From Acidimicrobiaceae bacterium (GTDB lineage: Bacteria; Actinomycetota; Acidimicrobiia; Acidimicrobiales; Ilumatobacteraceae): a DNA stretch of 14,710 bases. Where the stretch lies: NCBI GenBank assembly GCA_003154135.1, contig PMCN01000282.1, positions 12,027 through 26,736 on the forward strand. The letters run 5' to 3'. The stretch's first letter is position 1. Each line of letters opens with the position of its first letter. This document shows positions 12,829 through 14,710 of this stretch, piece after piece. Position numbers and translations under genes: made by a program. Below the pieces are notes generated by a model that ran no database searches, had not been told where the DNA came from, and saw nothing but the letters and a program-made list of their open reading frames with translations.

Positions 12829-13728
12829 GTGGCGCTGGGCTTCCCCGTCGAACCGATGAAGGCGGCGATCGGCGTGCTGCCACCGGCCGCACAGGACGAA
12901 CAGTGGGCGTACGAGGTGAAGTGGGACGGGTACCGAACGCTCGCCTTCGTGGCCGGCGCGACGCTCCGCCTGCAGAGCAGCAACCGGCTCGACGTGACCG
13001 CGAAGTATCCCGAGCTCGCCGATCTCCCGGTATCGGTGAACTCGCAGGGCGCGATCCTCGACGGTGAGCTGGTGGTGCTCGATCGACTCGGCCGCCCCAG
13101 CTTCGAAGGCATCCAACGCCACGAGACGCAGGCCACGTTCTACGTGTTCGACGTGCTGCAGATCGACGGCAGCGACACCATCGCGCTCCCCTACGAGCAC
13201 CGTCGCGCGCTGCTCGAGCACCTCGTGGAGCCGACGCCCAACTGGATGGTGCCGGCGCACCGCGTGGGCGATGGCGCGGCGCTGCTCGCCGCCACGGCCG
13301 ACCAGGGGCTCGAGGGGGTGATGGCGAAGCGCCTGGGATCGTCGTACCAGCCCGGCAAGCGCAGCCCACTGTGGCGCAAGGTGAAGAACCGTCGACGTGT
13401 GGAGGTGGTGGTCGGCGGGTTCACGGCCGGCAGCGGCAACCGCGCCGGCACGTTGGGCGCGCTGCTGGTGGGCATGCCACAGCCCGATGGAACGCTGCGG
13501 TTCGCCGGTGGGGTGGGCACCGGTTTCAGGCAGCAGCTGCTCGACGAGCTCTCGTCGATGCTGCGGGCGCGTGTGCAGACACCCTGCCCGTTCGAGCCCG
13601 CGCCGCCCCGTGGCGCGGTGGTCGGGGCCACCTGGGTGCAGCCCGACCTGCGGGCGCTGGTGGAGATCGCCGAGTTCACCAACGACGGGCTCGTTCGTCA
13701 CGCGAGCTTCCTTCACCTCGTCGGCTGA
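12829..13728 (+). CDS. Short ATP-dependent DNA ligase (LigC/LigD ligase-domain type)
   Basis: A 299-residue DNA ligase that would seal nicks by an enzyme-AMP and DNA-adenylate mechanism. Motif I is YEVKWDGYR with K31 the adenylated lysine. LQSSNRLDVTAKYPEL is the Ia/II region, ILDGELVVLD and YVFDVLQIDG are the next motifs, EGVMAKR is motif IV and LWRKVKNRR is motif V. The OB-fold follows (about 200-299), ending near TNDGLVRHASFLHL. It has only the adenylation and OB domains: no polymerase, nuclease or N-terminal DNA-binding domain, so it is LigC-like rather than full LigD. Neither ku nor a separate LigD polymerase is in the window. Sealing of non-replicative breaks, rather than replication, is the likely role. 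The GTG start is set by GAGGA just upstream. Confidence 0.92.
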   Translation: MALGFPVEPMKAAIGVLPPAAQDEQWAYEVKWDGYRTLAFVAGATLRLQSSNRLDVTAKYPELADLPVSVNSQGAILDGELVVLDRLGRPSFEGIQRHETQATFYVFDVLQIDGSDTIALPYEHRRALLEHLVEPTPNWMVPAHRVGDGAALLAATADQGLEGVMAKRLGSSYQPGKRSPLWRKVKNRRRVEVVVGGFTAGSGNRAGTLGALLVGMPQPDGTLRFAGGVGTGFRQQLLDELSSMLRARVQTPCPFEPAPPRGAVVGATWVQPDLRALVEIAEFTNDGLVRHASFLHLVG

Positions 13729-13745
13729 CCTGGCATGCTGCGGAT

Positions 13746-14710
13746 GTGATCACCCGCGACGACGCACTCGCCCTCGATGCCGCCGACCCGCTGGCCGGGT
13801 TCCGCGACCGCTTCCACGTCCCCGATCCGTCGGTCGTCTACCTCGACGGCAACTCGCTCGGGATGCCGCCGAAACGCACGATGGAGCGGCTGCAGGAGGT
13901 GTACGAGCGCGACTGGGCCACCGACCTCATCCGTTCCTGGGAGCACTGGGTCGACCTGCCGCAACGGGTGGGCGACGTGCTGGCCCCCTTGATCGGTGCG
14001 CACCCGGGCGAGGTGGTGCTGCACGACAACACCACGCTGTGCGTGTACCAGGCGGTGCACGCCGCGCTGGCGCTGCGACCCGACCGCGGCGTCATCGCCA
14101 TCAGCGCCGACGACTTCCCGACCGACCGCTACGTGGTCGACGGCATCGCTGCAGCGACCGGCCACGAGGTGGAGCACGGCTTCGACGACCTCGAGGAGGT
14201 GGCCGTGTGCGTGCGTTCGGTGATCGACTACCGCACGGCCGAGCTGGTCGACGTGAAGAGCGAGACTGCGCGCGCTCACGAGGCCGGGGCCATCGTCGTG
14301 TGGGACCTGTCGCACGCCGCAGGCGCGATCGAGATCGACCTGCACGACTGCGGCGCGCAGCTCGCCATCGGGTGCAGCTACAAGTTCCTCAACGGCGGAC
14401 CGGGAGCGCCGGCGTGGACGTTCGTCGCCAAGGAGCTGCAGCCCGTGATCAGTCAGCCCATCTGGGGGTGGTTCGCCACCATCGACCAGTTCGCGATGGG
14501 CCCCGAGTTCCAACCACGGCCCGACATCGCACGCATGCTGCTGGGCACGCCGTCGATCCTGGCCCTGGTGGCCGCCGAGGTGGGCATCTCGCTGTCGGCC
14601 GAGGCCGGCATGCCCGCCATCCACGGCAAGGGCATGGCGCTCACCGACTTCGCGATCCGGCTGTGCGACCAGCACAAGCTGGCCACGCCCACACCGCGCG
14701 ACGCCACGCG
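13746..14710 (+). CDS. kynU: Kynureninase, 3'-truncated by the window end
   Basis: The first 321 complete codons of a PLP-dependent cytoplasmic enzyme that splits kynurenine into anthranilate and alanine (or 3-hydroxykynurenine into 3-hydroxyanthranilate), in tryptophan degradation or NAD synthesis. The start DALALDAADPLAGFRDRF is family-typical, followed by VYLDGNSLGMPP (about 31-42). HDNTTLCVYQ, FPTDRYVVDG and the VVWDLSHAAGAIEIDL strand lead to CSYKFLNGGPGAPAW, in which the lysine should carry PLP. The frame is open through 14710, so 80-100 residues should follow outside. The GTG at 13746 is the only sensible start, as the ATG two bases earlier is followed by a stop. The gap from the ligase gene is 17 bp, with only a weak TGGCAT box, so it may be read from the upstream operon. 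Confidence 0.95.
   Translation, partial: MITRDDALALDAADPLAGFRDRFHVPDPSVVYLDGNSLGMPPKRTMERLQEVYERDWATDLIRSWEHWVDLPQRVGDVLAPLIGAHPGEVVLHDNTTLCVYQAVHAALALRPDRGVIAISADDFPTDRYVVDGIAAATGHEVEHGFDDLEEVAVCVRSVIDYRTAELVDVKSETARAHEAGAIVVWDLSHAAGAIEIDLHDCGAQLAIGCSYKFLNGGPGAPAWTFVAKELQPVISQPIWGWFATIDQFAMGPEFQPRPDIARMLLGTPSILALVAAEVGISLSAEAGMPAIHGKGMALTDFAIRLCDQHKLATPTPRDAT

Noticed and set aside
12037..13716. A 559-codon minus-strand open frame opposite the CoA-transferase and ligase genes
   Set aside because: It spans two well-supported plus-strand genes and reads as His/Arg-rich shadow sequence caused by high GC at third positions.
13713..14675. A 320-codon minus-strand open frame opposite the kynureninase gene
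   Set aside because: The plus strand encodes continuous kynureninase motifs, including the PLP-lysine segment; the minus frame has no recognisable domain.
1..14710. CRISPR arrays, insertion sequences, prophage, tRNA or rRNA genes and a hidden defence island
   Set aside because: I saw no regularly spaced repeats, transposase or integrase motifs, or structural RNA signatures. The one methyltransferase and the one WXG100 protein are isolated and do not make an island.

Overview
The window is visibly GC-rich, gene-dense bacterial chromosome. GC third positions are strong enough to open long false frames opposite most genes. Very short intergenic gaps, GTG and TTG starts, several apparently leaderless genes, a type I (CoaA) pantothenate kinase, a WXG100 protein and a LigC/LigD-like ATP-dependent ligase together suggest an actinobacterium. 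A deep-branching Acidimicrobiia-type lineage is my guess, from general impression only. I see no rRNA or tRNA gene, CRISPR array, insertion sequence, integrase, attachment site or origin. The content is mostly housekeeping and catabolic rather than a mobile island.

Layout. (1) 3-818 (+) is the C-terminal part of a MATE efflux transporter. Its tail overlaps by 35 bp the end of a solitary TaqI-like adenine methyltransferase (784-1950, -). (2) From a 24-bp divergent gap, coaA (1975-2928, +) runs into a small lipoprotein gene (2928-3467, +) through a 1-bp stop/start overlap. (3) A minus-strand run of seven genes covers 6828 down to 3489. In transcription order it is a YfcD-like Nudix hydrolase, a WXG100 protein, a PPOX-fold flavoprotein-like gene, then a tightly coupled four-gene cassette: thiamine-binding-like protein, YheO/DauR-type HTH protein, GrpB-family protein and HAD hydrolase. 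Each of the three cassette junctions overlaps by exactly 4 bp (TTGA, ATGA, GTGA). (4) An M20 amidohydrolase (6852-8075, +) diverges from the Nudix gene across 23 bp and overlaps tail-to-tail by 20 bp with a large GH38 alpha-mannosidase (8056-11130, -). (5) The right end is plus strand: an MmcQ/YjbR protein, a CaiB/BaiF CoA-transferase, a short ATP-dependent DNA ligase 9 bp downstream of it, and the 5' part of a kynureninase that runs off the window.

How it fits together. CoaA starts coenzyme A synthesis, while the CoA-transferase, M20 amidohydrolase, mannosidase and kynureninase point to use of organic acids, amides, glycans and tryptophan. The most distinctive regulatory signal is repeated: a TANNNT-type -10 box placed 6-8 bp before the start codon, implying leaderless mRNAs. 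At the two tightest divergent gaps the opposing -10 boxes overlap by a shared central TA. The most system-like gene group is the four-gene 4-bp-overlap cassette. I found no clear new defence, mobile or biosynthetic system; the remaining points are modest.
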